From positions 132,987-196,986 of the forward strand of contig NZ_KI421431.1 in assembly GCF_000472525.1 (NCBI RefSeq): a stretch of DNA of 64,000 nucleotides. The letters run 5' to 3'. Of this stretch, positions 1-9,153 are shown one piece after another. The first letter of the stretch is position 1. Every line of letters begins with the position of its first letter. The notes under the pieces are model-generated. The model searched no databases, had not been told where the DNA came from, and worked only from the letters and a program-made list of their open reading frames with translations. Source of the stretch: Paraburkholderia dilworthii (GTDB taxonomy: Bacteria > Pseudomonadota > Gammaproteobacteria > Burkholderiales > Burkholderiaceae). The translations under genes and the position numbers were made by a program.

Positions 1-290
1 AAGGCGCGGCCTTACTGCACCTGGTCGGACGCTTGACGGGCTACACGCCGCGCTGGTTTACCTATTTCATCGGCGATGCGCACATCTACGAGAACCAGCT
101 TGACATGCTGAAGCAGCAACTCACGCGCGAACCGTACGACAGCCCGACGCTCACGATTTCCGACCGGGTGCCGGACTACGCGAAGACCGGTGTGTACGAA
201 CCGGAATGGCTCGAGAAGATCGAGCCGACGGATTTCTCGCTCGTCGGCTATCGGCATCACGAACCGCTGACCGCGCCGATGGCTGTTTGA
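1..290 (+). CDS. thyA: thymidylate synthase, C-terminal part (cut by window edge)
   Basis: Thymidylate synthase methylates dUMP to dTMP using methylene-tetrahydrofolate. Only about the last 95 residues are in the window; the open frame runs in from the left edge. The visible part carries the conserved dUMP-binding stretch with GDAHIYENQ and the family C-terminus, ending in MAV. The usual enzyme is about 264-320 residues, so most of the gene, including the catalytic Cys, lies upstream. A strong terminator follows 13 bases after the stop, so this is the end of its transcript. Confidence 0.95.
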   Translation, partial: GAALLHLVGRLTGYTPRWFTYFIGDAHIYENQLDMLKQQLTREPYDSPTLTISDRVPDYAKTGVYEPEWLEKIEPTDFSLVGYRHHEPLTAPMAV

Positions 291-302
291 GGCATCTGAA
301 GG

Positions 303-338
303 AAAAGCCCCCGCGTGGAAATCGCGGGGGCTTTTTTT
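303..338 (+). terminator. intrinsic terminator after thyA
   Basis: A 10-base GC-rich stem (AGCCCCCGCG paired with CGCGGGGGCT) and a short loop are followed by seven T residues; an A run precedes the stem. It ends the thyA transcript. Because of the A run it can probably also act on the minus-strand gene that ends at 375. Confidence 0.9.
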
Positions 339-374
339 ATGCCGATACGGAGCTGTGGCAATGAAGAAGGGCGC

Positions 375-2849
375 TCAACCCCTGTGATGCTCGTCGTGGC
401 CACCGGAATGCTGCTCACCGTGTTGCGGCTGAGGTTGCGGACGGGGCTGTTGGGCCTGCGGTTGCTGGCGTGGCTCTGGGCGCGGCTGGGCTGGCTGCGG
501 ATGAAACTCGGGACGAGGCACCTGTTGGGCCTGCGGTTGCGTATCTGACTTCTGACGCGGCTCCGACTGCGGTCGCTCAACCGCCCCACGGCCGCGTGCC
601 TGCTTCATCTGATCTTGCGCCGCGCGTGGCTGCTGCACACTCGCCGCATTTTGCGCAGGACGTGGCAGGTCGCCTTGGTGCGTCGCTGCGTTCGGCTGAG
701 CGCCAGCCTGCTGCGCGAGGTTTCCCCTAGGCGCCCGCGGATCTTCGCCGCCTCGCTGCCGGCTTTGCTGTGCTTGACCTGCCATTGGCTCATGCGGTTG
801 TGTCCAGATGGGCTCATGGCGTCCAGTCAGGGCAGCTGCCTGGCTTTGCTGCCGGCCAGGTTGCCGGGCAGCTATTCCGCGTTGTTGCGCAAAGCCAGTG
901 TTGCCGCCGGTCGCCTGCGGCGGACGCGGCACACCGTTCGACGACACGCCCGCTGCGCCCGGCTGCTGTCCGTTTGCCTGCCCAGGCATCCCGGGCCGCT
1001 CCTGCTGCCCGCCTGCGTGCTCCGGTTGACCTCTGACAGGCGCTTCGCCCGGCCGGTGCCCAGGCTGTTGCCCGCCATTCAGAGCACCGCCGTTCAGAGC
1101 ACTCCCCGAAAAAGTACCGCCCGAAGCGCCCGGCCCGGGTCGCCCGCCGTGCTCCGGCTGGGGGGCCGGTGCTCCCGCGGCCGCTCCAAGCACTCGTCCC
1201 GGAAGGTGCGACTGCACGACCCGCACGTTCTGCATCGGCAATGTACCGGGCCGGCCAGCCATGCGCGCCGGGACTGATGCCCGCACGATCGGCTGTCCCG
1301 CGCCAGGCACACGTCCGCCGTTTTGCGCGAACCGCTGTGCGAGGCCATCCCGGTAAGCGGGCGGCATCGACGGACTGCGCGTCGCGACTACCGGACGGGT
1401 GATCACGCCCGCTGGCGGCCGGTAATTGGCGTTGCGCTGACCCGGTCCGAAACTCTCGCGCACCGGTGCGATGCCCGGAGCGCCCGGATTGATCCGCGCG
1501 TTGCGCCACTGCGCGGGATCCACCTTCTGCGCAAAGCGTCCCGCGGGCTGTCCATGCACGAAAGCCGTCGCCGGCACTGCCGTCACGGCGCGCGGAGCCC
1601 GATAGTTGACGTACGTATTGCGGACGTTGGTGACGTTGCGGTTGTAGTTGTTGATGACCGTCGTCTGGTTCACGCGCTCGTAGTAACGTGGGCTCCAGTG
1701 ATCATGACCGCCCCAATGCGGCTGCCACCGTTCGCCCGGTCCGAGCGGGAACCACGCGACACCAGCCGCCACCGCGCCGCCGATCGCCAGGTTCACGCCC
1801 CAGTCGACTCCTCCCGCGCCCCTGCCGCCGACGAAAGCCACCAGCGCAGGCGCATAGACGGGCGGCGCGCTGGCCACGACCGGGCCCGGCACCCATGCCC
1901 AGGAATCGTCGACGTAAGCCCAGCGGCCGTAGTGGTAGGGCGCAAAGCCCCACGGCGCGTCGTCGACCCAGGTCCAGCCCCACGGCGCCTGCCATACCCA
2001 ATGGCCGTCGTGATACGGCGCCCAGCCGACAGGCGTCGAGCGCGGCACCCATACTTCGCCGTATTGCGGACTGCTGCGCCACGTGCCGTTGGCGTCGAGG
2101 TCCTGATAACCCGGGATTTCGCGCGATACATACCGCGCCGACACTGAGCGGTCTTCCGCGGCGTCACGGCTCGCGGCCCATTGATCGAAGCTGTCACGGC
2201 CCGGCGCGCCATTGCCGGCGAGCGTTTGCAGATTGGTGCCGGCAAAACGGATCTGCTGGCCGGCCGCGACCGGCACCTGTCCGCCGTCGCCATACGCGGT
2301 CGCGCTGCCGTCGCGAACCGTGACGGTGGTGCTGCTGCCGTCCGGCGCGACGTCGACGCGGTAATCGCCAGGACCGTTCAGGCCGAGAGCCAGATTCGGC
2401 GTGTCGATTTCGTACGATGAGCCCGGCGGCAATTCCCGGACGTGCGCTGACAGCGTGCCTTGCGCGACCTTCAACTGCGCGCCGTTGTCGTCGAGATTGA
2501 GCAGATCGAGGCTGGTGGATTGCCCGAGGCGCACGGCCGTCGAACCGATATGCAGTTCGGAGCGGGCGTTCTGATCGTTCCACAACTGATCGCCGGTCGT
2601 GAGAGGGCGGTTGATCTGTGCGTACGACCAGTCGGCGGCGCCCGCAGGCTCCGCGGTCACGGTTCCGGCCATATAGTTCAGGCGCGCGACGCGCCCCGGC
2701 GGATCGGTGTTCGCCGTCGCGACGCCTTGCGGCGCGGGAGCGGGTTCTTGCGCGAGCGCGACTTGCGTCGCCAGCACAAAAGCTGCCGTGGCGATGAACG
2801 CGTAGCCGATGCGACGTCTTGACGGTAGCTGTGGGGTCCTGATTCTCAT
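375..2849 (-). CDS. FecR-domain / DUF6600 exported protein with Pro/Gln-rich tail
   Basis: A protein of 824 residues if started at the ATG with GGAGA upstream; that start gives a clean signal peptide ending near ALA-QEP (about residue 33). A FecR-like beta domain follows (about 45-200). Next comes a Trp/Tyr-rich DUF6600 block (about 245-320) with repeats of the type W-x-P-Y-x-x-G-x-W. From about residue 400 the chain is low complexity: Pro, Gln, Gly and Arg, ending in a His-rich HGEQHSGGHDEHHRG. The periplasmic or surface location is inferred from the signal peptide. Function is unknown; FecR domains elsewhere sense or bind envelope components. No TonB receptor or sigma factor is adjacent, so a classical FecIR role is unlikely. 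Confidence 0.8.
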   Translation of the reverse strand: MRIRTPQLPSRRRIGYAFIATAAFVLATQVALAQEPAPAPQGVATANTDPPGRVARLNYMAGTVTAEPAGAADWSYAQINRPLTTGDQLWNDQNARSELHIGSTAVRLGQSTSLDLLNLDDNGAQLKVAQGTLSAHVRELPPGSSYEIDTPNLALGLNGPGDYRVDVAPDGSSTTVTVRDGSATAYGDGGQVPVAAGQQIRFAGTNLQTLAGNGAPGRDSFDQWAASRDAAEDRSVSARYVSREIPGYQDLDANGTWRSSPQYGEVWVPRSTPVGWAPYHDGHWVWQAPWGWTWVDDAPWGFAPYHYGRWAYVDDSWAWVPGPVVASAPPVYAPALVAFVGGRGAGGVDWGVNLAIGGAVAAGVAWFPLGPGERWQPHWGGHDHWSPRYYERVNQTTVINNYNRNVTNVRNTYVNYRAPRAVTAVPATAFVHGQPAGRFAQKVDPAQWRNARINPGAPGIAPVRESFGPGQRNANYRPPAGVITRPVVATRSPSMPPAYRDGLAQRFAQNGGRVPGAGQPIVRASVPARMAGRPGTLPMQNVRVVQSHLPGRVLGAAAGAPAPQPEHGGRPGPGASGGTFSGSALNGGALNGGQQPGHRPGEAPVRGQPEHAGGQQERPGMPGQANGQQPGAAGVSSNGVPRPPQATGGNTGFAQQRGIAARQPGRQQSQAAALTGRHEPIWTQPHEPMAGQAQQSRQRGGEDPRAPRGNLAQQAGAQPNAATHQGDLPRPAQNAASVQQPRAAQDQMKQARGRGAVERPQSEPRQKSDTQPQAQQVPRPEFHPQPAQPRPEPRQQPQAQQPRPQPQPQHGEQHSGGHDEHHRG

Positions 2850-3054
2850 GATTCGTTCTCCGACGGACGATGCACGCGCAGCATCCGTGAACCACTGTAC
2901 CCGCAGCGCTTGTTTCAAGGCCCCCACTTTTGTAAGCCCGGCTCACCACCGGTAACAAAAGGTCTCGATCCGGTGAGCGCCGGGTTTAGGGGCTTCATGC
3001 GAGCTTCAGGGGACGGCAAGAGGAACCACTCCCAAGCCTTCCGGCCCCCGTCGG

Positions 3055-3768
3055 CTACTCAGCGAGAAACGCGTCGAAATGTGTATGCCCGGTCGGCGTG
3101 ATGCGTAAAATCCGCGGCCGTTCGGTGCGTTCCACCCAGCCATGAGCCGCCCAGGAGTCGAGCAATGCCGCGCCGAGCGCGCCGCCAAGATGCGGGCGGC
3201 GCTCGCTCCAGTCGGGACAGGTGCATGCGAAGCGGCGCCGGCGACTGCGCTGCGCCGACAGGTCGATGCCCCAGTCGGCGAAGCGGGCGGTGCCCTCGGA
3301 CGTGGCTTCGAGCGACGCCCCGTTCAAGGCCAGCAGTCCCCGTCCGATGAGCCGCTCGAACACACGTACCGACAGCTCGCCGGCCATATGGTCGTAGCAG
3401 GTGCGCGCGTAGCGCATTTCGGTCGGGACGGTGCGCACCGGGCGCGGCACCGGACGCTGTGGCGCGCTGACTTGCGCGACATTGGCGAGCGCTTCGATAG
3501 ACGCCGCAATGTCGGCCGACGCAATCCGGAAATAGCGATGCCGGCCGCGCACTTCGAGGGCGAGCAGGCCGCCGTCGGTGAGACGCGCGAGATGCGCGCT
3601 GGCCGCCGACGGCGACAGTCCCGCAATCATCGTCAGTTCGCCGGCGGGCCGGGCGCTGCCGTCCATCAGCGCCCACAACATGGCCGCGCGGCCGGGATCG
3701 GCGAGCAGCGCGCCGATCCGGCTCAGGCCGGGAAAATGATTGTGTTCGTCTACGAGGATGGCGGGCAT
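3055..3768 (-). CDS. ArsR-type winged-helix transcriptional regulator
   Basis: A 237-residue regulator when started at the ATG preceded by GGAGA. The N-terminal third has the winged-helix pattern of ArsR proteins (RIGALLADPGRAAMLWALMDG, then a recognition helix around LSPSAASAHLARL and a wing ending GRHRYFRI). The C-terminal half is longer than in metal-sensing ArsR proteins and holds CTCPDWSERRPHLGGALGA. The few Cys residues there could be structural; I do not see the classic metal-binding ELCVCDL motif. Its target and inducer cannot be read from the sequence. The gene stands alone between an unrelated exported protein and a small lipoprotein. Confidence 0.8.
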   Translation of the reverse strand: MPAILVDEHNHFPGLSRIGALLADPGRAAMLWALMDGSARPAGELTMIAGLSPSAASAHLARLTDGGLLALEVRGRHRYFRIASADIAASIEALANVAQVSAPQRPVPRPVRTVPTEMRYARTCYDHMAGELSVRVFERLIGRGLLALNGASLEATSEGTARFADWGIDLSAQRSRRRRFACTCPDWSERRPHLGGALGAALLDSWAAHGWVERTERPRILRITPTGHTHFDAFLAE

Positions 3769-4029
3769 TGGGCGTCTCCGGTGTGCTGGACGGTTTTCGA
3801 TGCGCGGGCGGCGCAACGTTGTCATGCAGCCACTGTACGCGGCCAGTGCATTCGATGTTTCAGCTTAGCGTGAACAGTGGATTGCAGCAGCTACGAGAAT
3901 GCGGTTGCGAGCCGGCCGCACTTTTGCCTGTGCGCCCGAACGCCCGGACGCCCGGACGCTAAGCCTTGCCCGTGCAGGCGCTTGCCGCGCCAGGCTAGAA
4001 TCGACGCCTGTCTTTGCGGGAACGCAGTT

Positions 4030-4167
4030 ATGAAAACAGTTTTGGCCGTGGTCGCGTCGATTGTGATGCTGAGCGCCTGCGCGCAGGGCGGTTCCGGCTC
4101 GGCGTCGGGCACCGGTAGCGTCACCATGTACGGCACGATCGACGAAGGCATCACCTTCCACAAGTAG
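4030..4167 (+). CDS. 45-residue predicted lipoprotein with porin-like C-terminal segment
   Basis: A very small frame of 45 residues starting MKTVLAVVASIVMLSAC. The lipobox L-S-A-C puts the lipidated Cys at residue 17. A Gly/Ser linker follows, then SVTMYGTIDEGITFHK at the end. This last part looks like the first transmembrane strand of mature Burkholderiales porins (SSVTLYGxxDxGI). The coding call rests on the intact signal sequence and lipobox. A TAGAAT at 3996-4001 may be its -10 element, but I see no good -35 at the right spacing. Function unknown. Confidence 0.65.
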   Translation: MKTVLAVVASIVMLSACAQGGSGSASGTGSVTMYGTIDEGITFHK

Positions 4168-4330
4168 GGGCGTCGCAGCGTCAGCGCCTGGGTTGGGGGA
4201 ACGGACGTGGCTGGCAGAAAGTGATGCATCATTGTCATTGCTGCCACGCGCAGTCATGTGACGATGACGCTTTTGCCACCTGGGCCTATCCAGGCCACTG
4301 GAGTCACTAGTGCCGCTCAGGCTAGTGAGG

Positions 4331-4398
4331 CCATCCAGGGCCATCCAGGGCCACCTAGGGCCACCAAGTCCACCAAGTCCACCAAGGCACCAAGCTCC
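4331..4398. repeat. short tandem repeat upstream of the MFS gene
   Basis: Three copies of a 10-base unit (CCATCCAGGG, CCATCCAGGG, CCACCTAGGG) run directly into three copies of a 9-base unit (CCACCAAGT-like), ending 30 bases before the MFS start codon. The change of period within one array suggests slippage. There is no spacer structure, so it is not a CRISPR. Confidence 0.8.
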
Positions 4399-4427
4399 AT
4401 CGGCCACTTTCGCCCCCGGACCCATCC

Positions 4428-5708
4428 ATGCCGCCTGCCGTTACCGTTTCTTCTTCCACTGCCGCTTCCGATTTTCCCGACGATTCCGCAGACCTGCGCG
4501 GCTCCGACCCGCATGGCCGTCGCGCTGCCCGTGTGCTGGCCATATGCCAGGCGTTGTACACATCGTCGGTGTCGATCGATCTCACACTGACGGGCCTCGT
4601 CGGCTACACGCTCGCGGACGATAAGGCGCTCGCCACGCTGCCTTTCTCCCTGATCACCGTGGCGGCGGCGCTCACGACCATCTTCGCGTCGTTTCTGATG
4701 GCGCGCATCGGACGCCGGGCGGGCTTCGTGCTCGGCGCGGGCGTCGGCGCGCTGGGCGGGGCCGTTTCCGTGTGGGCGATCTTTCATCACGACTTCTGGG
4801 CCTTTTGCGCAGGCACCGCGACGGTCGGCGTGTTTCAGGCGTTCGCGCAGTACTACCGGCTCGCCGCCGCCGACGCCGTCGGGGTCGAAGGCAAGAGCCG
4901 CGCTATCTCGACGGTGCTCACGGGCGGCGTGGTCGCGGCCGTGTGCGGCCCGCTGCTCGCCGCGTGGAGCAAGGACTGGCTGGAGCCGGTGGCTTTCGCC
5001 GGTTCGTATGCGCTCGTCACCGGACTCGGCCTCGCGTCGATCGTGCTGCTGATGCTGCTTTATCGCGACATTGCACCTGCGCCGGCGGTGGCCGGCACGC
5101 ATGACGCCGCGCGGCCGCTCGGCGAGATCGTGCGACAGCCGATCTTCGCGGCGGCGCTCGCCAACAACGCGCTCGGCTATGCCGTGATGATGTTTGTGAT
5201 GACCGCCACGCCGATCGCGGCGGTCGCGTGCGGGCACACCATCGGCGAAGGCGCGGCGATCATCCAGTGGCATCTGGTCGGCATGTTTGCGCCGTCGCTG
5301 TTTTCGGCGCGGCTCATCAAACGTTTCGGCGTGCTGCCGGTGATCGGCGCGGGGATCGGGCTATCGGCATTGTGCGGCGTGTTCGCGTTGCGTTCGACGG
5401 ATCTGCCGCATTTCTACGCGGCGCTCGCGTGTCTCGGCGTCGGCTGGAACTTCATGTTCGTAGGAGGCTCGACGCTGCTCGCGCAATCGTACCGGCCGTC
5501 GGAAAGGGCCAAGACGCAGGCCACCAGCGAATTCACGACGTTTGCGTGCTCCGCGCTCGGTTCGCTGTTCGCCGGGCAACTGCTCGCGCGCTTCGGCTGG
5601 GCGACGATCAACGCGGCGATCTTTCCGCTGCTTGGTGCGGCAGCGCTCGCCACGCTGGCCTATGCACGGTCGTCCAAGCGCCGCGCGGCGGAAGGGGTTG
5701 CGCGATGA
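4428..5708 (+). CDS. MFS transporter
   Basis: A 426-residue integral membrane protein of the major facilitator superfamily with about 12 hydrophobic helices. The loop after the second helix has the form MARIGRRAGF, matching the MFS motif G-x-x-x-D-R-x-G-R-R in relaxed form. A hydrophilic loop at about residue 205-225 separates the two six-helix halves. Substrate unknown. The stop overlaps the start of the following GlxA-type regulator (ATGA), so the two are translated together and the regulator probably controls or responds to the transported compound. The Shine-Dalgarno is weak, and a tandem repeat lies just upstream. Confidence 0.85.
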   Translation: MPPAVTVSSSTAASDFPDDSADLRGSDPHGRRAARVLAICQALYTSSVSIDLTLTGLVGYTLADDKALATLPFSLITVAAALTTIFASFLMARIGRRAGFVLGAGVGALGGAVSVWAIFHHDFWAFCAGTATVGVFQAFAQYYRLAAADAVGVEGKSRAISTVLTGGVVAAVCGPLLAAWSKDWLEPVAFAGSYALVTGLGLASIVLLMLLYRDIAPAPAVAGTHDAARPLGEIVRQPIFAAALANNALGYAVMMFVMTATPIAAVACGHTIGEGAAIIQWHLVGMFAPSLFSARLIKRFGVLPVIGAGIGLSALCGVFALRSTDLPHFYAALACLGVGWNFMFVGGSTLLAQSYRPSERAKTQATSEFTTFACSALGSLFAGQLLARFGWATINAAIFPLLGAAALATLAYARSSKRRAAEGVAR

Positions 5709-6799
5709 GCGTGCGTCATATCGTGTTTGCTGTCGCGCCGGATCTCGTGTTGCTCGACGCATGCGGACCGCTGGAAGCGTTCTGGCGCGCCGAACTGACG
5801 ATGGCCGCGGGCGACGGCGGTTCGCCCGCACCGCCGCGCACGCGACCAGCCGCCTACCGCATGACCGTCGCCTCGATCGACGGCGGCGTTCTGCAGACCT
5901 TTCCGGGCCTGCCGGTCGTGACAGAACGACTCGATTCGCTCGACGCCGAGCCGATCGACACACTTATCGTCCCCGGCGTTCCGGTCGATCAGCACTGCAC
6001 GCTGCAACCGGAACTCGTCGCGTGGATCAGGCGCAACGCGCCGCGCGCCCGACGGGTGTGCTCCGTGTGCACGGGCGCGTTCTATCTGGCGGCGGCCGAG
6101 CTGCTCGACGGCCGCCGCGCGACCACGCACTGGCGCGAGGCGCCGCATCTCGCGCGCCGCTTTCCGAATGTTCGTGTCGATGCCGATCCGATCTTTATCC
6201 GCGACGCAGACCCTGACGGAGCCGGAGGTGAAGGGCAACGCGCGGTCTGGACGTCGGCGGGCGTGACGGCGGGCATCGATCTCGCACTCGCACTGATCGA
6301 AGAAGACTTGGGCCACGCCGTCGCGATGCAGGCCGCGCGGCGCCTCGTCGTTTTCATGAAGCGGCCCGGCGGGCAGTCGCAGTTCAGCGCGGCACTGGCG
6401 GCGCAGGCGTCGGCGCAAGGGCCGTTCGAGGCCTTGCATAGCTGGATGGCCGCCCATTTGCGCGAAGATCTGACGGTCGAGCGGCTCGCCGAGCGCGCCC
6501 GCATGACGCCGCGGACCTTCGCGCGCCGCTACGTCGACGAGGTCGGGCGTACTCCGGCGAAAACCGTCTCCGCGTTGCGTCTTGAAGCGGCCTCACGGGC
6601 ACTGGCCGAATCGCGCCGGCCGCTCAAACGCATCGCGCTCGATTGCGGTTTCGGCAGCGAGCAGAACTTGCGGCGCGCGTTCGTGCGGCGCTTCGGCGTG
6701 CTGCCGCTCGAGTATCGCGAACGGTTCATGTCGGCGGCTGCGCGCTCGTCCGCGGACTATGCCGTGGCGGCCGTCCAAGCGGCCGAGGAGTCTCGCTGA
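5705..6799 (+). CDS. GlxA-type regulator: DJ-1/PfpI domain plus AraC DNA-binding domain
   Basis: 364 residues. Residues about 1-200 form a DJ-1/PfpI-like domain with the nucleophile-elbow region CSVCTGAFYLAAA and the typical RRATTHW segment. The C-terminal about 100 residues are an AraC/XylS double helix-turn-helix (LTVERLAERARMTPRTFARR and LKRIALDCGFGSEQNLRRAF). Family members such as GlxA, CdhR and ArgR of Pseudomonas regulate catabolism of amino acids and quaternary amines. The start overlaps the MFS stop by four bases, which argues for a transporter-regulator pair. The ligand is not predictable. Confidence 0.88.
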   Translation: MSVRHIVFAVAPDLVLLDACGPLEAFWRAELTMAAGDGGSPAPPRTRPAAYRMTVASIDGGVLQTFPGLPVVTERLDSLDAEPIDTLIVPGVPVDQHCTLQPELVAWIRRNAPRARRVCSVCTGAFYLAAAELLDGRRATTHWREAPHLARRFPNVRVDADPIFIRDADPDGAGGEGQRAVWTSAGVTAGIDLALALIEEDLGHAVAMQAARRLVVFMKRPGGQSQFSAALAAQASAQGPFEALHSWMAAHLREDLTVERLAERARMTPRTFARRYVDEVGRTPAKTVSALRLEAASRALAESRRPLKRIALDCGFGSEQNLRRAFVRRFGVLPLEYRERFMSAAARSSADYAVAAVQAAEESR

Positions 6800-6989
6800 A
6801 CGGCAGCGGTGAACGCATCGCTGCGGTCGAGCGAACCGGGCGGCGTCGCCGTACTGGATAAACCAAGCAGCAGCCAAAGCGGCGACTGACCTCGCTGAGC
6901 GGCAGCGCGTCGCGAGGCTCGGCGCGTCGGACGAAATAATTCCGCATCCCCATGCCCGATAAGTGGCGACGCCGTCAATATTGCGCTCG

Positions 6990-6995
6990 TATAAT
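6990..6995 (+). promoter_or_regulatory. perfect TATAAT -10 element for the thioesterase gene
   Basis: TATAAT lies 37 bases before the start codon. I see no convincing -35 at 17 bases upstream. A transcript starting near 7002 would leave a leader of about 30 bases containing the GGAG ribosome site. Confidence 0.5.
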
Positions 6996-7032
6996 CGCCT
7001 CCTTTCAATGCATCCGATTGACCGGAGTCAAG

Positions 7033-7539
7033 ATGAGCACCCATCTCTCAGCGCCGCTGGAACGTTCCGAAACTACCTTCCGTTTTCTCGCCGAACCGAG
7101 CTCGGTCAACTTCGGCGGCAAGGTGCACGGCGGCGCGCTGATGAAGTGGATCGACGAAACCGCGTATGCATGCGCGGCGGTGTGGTCGGGGCGTTATTGC
7201 GTGACGGTGAGCGTCGGCAATATCCGTTTCCGTCGACCGATTCTGGTGGGCAACCTCGTCGAATTGCGCGCTCGCGTGGTGGCGACGGGGCGCACCAGCA
7301 TGCACATCCATGTGTCGGTGCAGGCTGGCGACCCGAAGGGTGGCGAGTTGCTGCAAACCACCGATTGCCTCGTGGTAATGGTGGCGGTGAATGAGAACGG
7401 GCATCCGGTGCAGGTGCCGTCGTTTGTGCCCGAGACCGGCGAGCAGAAGCGCCTCGCGAAGTACGCGATGGACGTGAAGGAAGCGCTTGACGCGATCGTC
7501 GAACTGAAGCCGGAAGAAGTGGCGCAGGGTAAGGTTTGA
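7033..7539 (+). CDS. acyl-CoA thioesterase, YciA/BACH hotdog family
   Basis: 168 residues with a single hotdog domain: VNFGGKVHGGALMKWIDETAY is the central helix region with the catalytic Asp, followed by VTVSVGNIRFRRPILVGN. It hydrolyses acyl-CoA to free acid and CoA in the cytoplasm; the exact chain-length preference is not readable. The start was chosen at the ATG with GGAG seven bases upstream, because the upstream in-frame extension has no hotdog homology. It has its own -10 element and is convergent with fumC. Confidence 0.88.
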   Translation: MSTHLSAPLERSETTFRFLAEPSSVNFGGKVHGGALMKWIDETAYACAAVWSGRYCVTVSVGNIRFRRPILVGNLVELRARVVATGRTSMHIHVSVQAGDPKGGELLQTTDCLVVMVAVNENGHPVQVPSFVPETGEQKRLAKYAMDVKEALDAIVELKPEEVAQGKV

Positions 7540-7681
7540 ACGACGCCTGGCGGGCGCTGGGCCAGGCGCTCGGAAGCAGCGGGCGGCGAGCCACCGGCGG
7601 AGAACCACTAGCCTGGCCACTAGCCGCGACCCCCTGCCCACAAGCGCCCATTTAAGCGACCCGCCGATATCGAATCAACCC

Positions 7682-7704
7682 GGGCGACTCACGGCGAGTC
7701 GCCC
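7682..7704. terminator. stem-loop between convergent thioesterase and fumC genes
   Basis: A perfect 9-base inverted repeat (GGGCGACTC / GAGTCGCCC) with a 5-base loop lies between the two convergent stops. No T run follows on either strand, so it is a hairpin that might support Rho-dependent ending or protect 3' ends rather than a proven intrinsic terminator. Confidence 0.4.
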
Positions 7705-7738
7705 AACCCTGCAAAGCGCGGAAGCGACCACGCGCCGA

Positions 7739-9139
7739 TCAACGCGCCGAATGGCCGACCATATCGCCCGGCCGCACCCATTCGTCGAACTGCTGTGCGG
7801 TGACATGGCCGAGCGCAAGCGCCGCCGCTTTCAGCGTGGTGCCTTCCTTGTGCGCCTTCTTCGCGATCTGCGCGGCCTTGTCGTAACCGATGTGCGGATT
7901 GAGCGCCGTCACCAGCATCAGCGATTCGTTGAGCAGCGTGTCGATCCGCTCGCGATTCGGCTCGATGCCGACCGCGCAGTTCTCGTTGAAACTGAGCGCG
8001 CCGTCGGTGAGCAGACGGATCGATTGCAGCACGTTATGCGCGATCATCGGCCGGAATACGTTCAACTCGAAGTTGCCGCTCGCGCCGCCGATATTCACCG
8101 CGACGTCGTTGCCGAATACCTGCGCGCACAGCATCGTCAACGCTTCGGACTGCGTGGGATTGACCTTGCCCGGCATGATCGAGCTGCCCGGTTCGTTCTC
8201 CGGGATCGACAGCTCGCCGAGGCCGCAGCGCGGGCCGCTCGCGAGCCAGCGGATGTCGTTGGCAATCTTGTTCACGCTCGCGGCCACCGTCTTGAGCGCG
8301 CCGTGGGCGAACACGAGCGCATCGGCCGCGGCCATCACTTCGAATTTGTTCGATGCCGAAACGAACGGCACGCCGGTGAGCTGAGCGATCGCGGCCGCGA
8401 CCTTCTCCGCGAATTGCGGATGCGCGTTTAAACCGGTGCCGACGGCCGTGCCGCCTTGCGCCAATTCGTACAGATGCGGCAACGTCGATTCGACATGGCG
8501 AATGCCCTGATCAAGTTGCGCGACATAGCCCGAAAACTCCTGGCCGAGCGTGAGCGGCGTCGCGTCCTGCAAGTGTGTGCGGCCAATCTTGACGATATCG
8601 ACGAACGCCTTCGCCTTGTCGTCGAGCGTGTCGCGCAGCGTCTTAAGCGCGGGCAGCAGATGCTTGACGATGCCGTATGCAGCGGCCACGTGCATGGCCG
8701 TCGGAAACACGTCGTTCGACGACTGGCCGCGATTCACGTCGTCGTTCGGATGCACTTTGCGCGCTTCGCCGCGCTCGCCGCCGAGCAGCTCGCTAGCGCG
8801 ATTCGCGATGACTTCGTTCAGGTTCATGTTGGTCTGCGTGCCGGAGCCGGTTTGCCAGACCGCGAGCGGAAATTCTTCCGGATGCTTGCCGTCGATGATT
8901 TCGTCGGCTGCCTGCATGATCGCATGCGCCTTCGTCTCGTCCAGCACGCCGAGACCCAGGTTTACCTCCGCGGCGGCGCGCTTGATGACGGCCAGCGCGG
9001 TGATCAATTCGGGCGATTGCTTCTCCGTGGAAATGCGGAAGTTCTGCAGCGAGCGCTGCGTTTGCGCGCCCCATAGACGGGCATTCGGCACGGCGATTTC
9101 ACCGAACGTGTCGCGCTCCATTCGTACGTCTTCAGTCAT
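7739..9139 (-). CDS. fumC: class II fumarate hydratase
   Basis: Interconverts fumarate and L-malate in the citric acid cycle; class II enzymes are iron-free homotetramers. The 466 residues match the E. coli FumC length (467). The superfamily signature [13 protein letters not shown] is intact and contains the flexible catalytic Ser loop; [10 protein letters not shown] and [11 protein letters not shown] are also present. A GGAG site lies 8 bases before the ATG. A second in-frame Met seven codons later is possible. It follows the phospholipase-D-like gene by only 14 bases, so the two are likely co-transcribed. Confidence 0.97.
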   Translation of the reverse strand: MTEDVRMERDTFGEIAVPNARLWGAQTQRSLQNFRISTEKQSPELITALAVIKRAAAEVNLGLGVLDETKAHAIMQAADEIIDGKHPEEFPLAVWQTGSGTQTNMNLNEVIANRASELLGGERGEARKVHPNDDVNRGQSSNDVFPTAMHVAAAYGIVKHLLPALKTLRDTLDDKAKAFVDIVKIGRTHLQDATPLTLGQEFSGYVAQLDQGIRHVESTLPHLYELAQGGTAVGTGLNAHPQFAEKVAAAIAQLTGVPFVSASNKFEVMAAADALVFAHGALKTVAASVNKIANDIRWLASGPRCGLGELSIPENEPGSSIMPGKVNPTQSEALTMLCAQVFGNDVAVNIGGASGNFELNVFRPMIAHNVLQSIRLLTDGALSFNENCAVGIEPNRERIDTLLNESLMLVTALNPHIGYDKAAQIAKKAHKEGTTLKAAALALGHVTAQQFDEWVRPGDMVGHSAR

Positions 9140-9153
9140 GGTTCAGCTCCGCT

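Noticed and set aside
4331-4398. CRISPR-like array
   Set aside because: Units are 9-10 bases without spacers and no cas gene is in the window.
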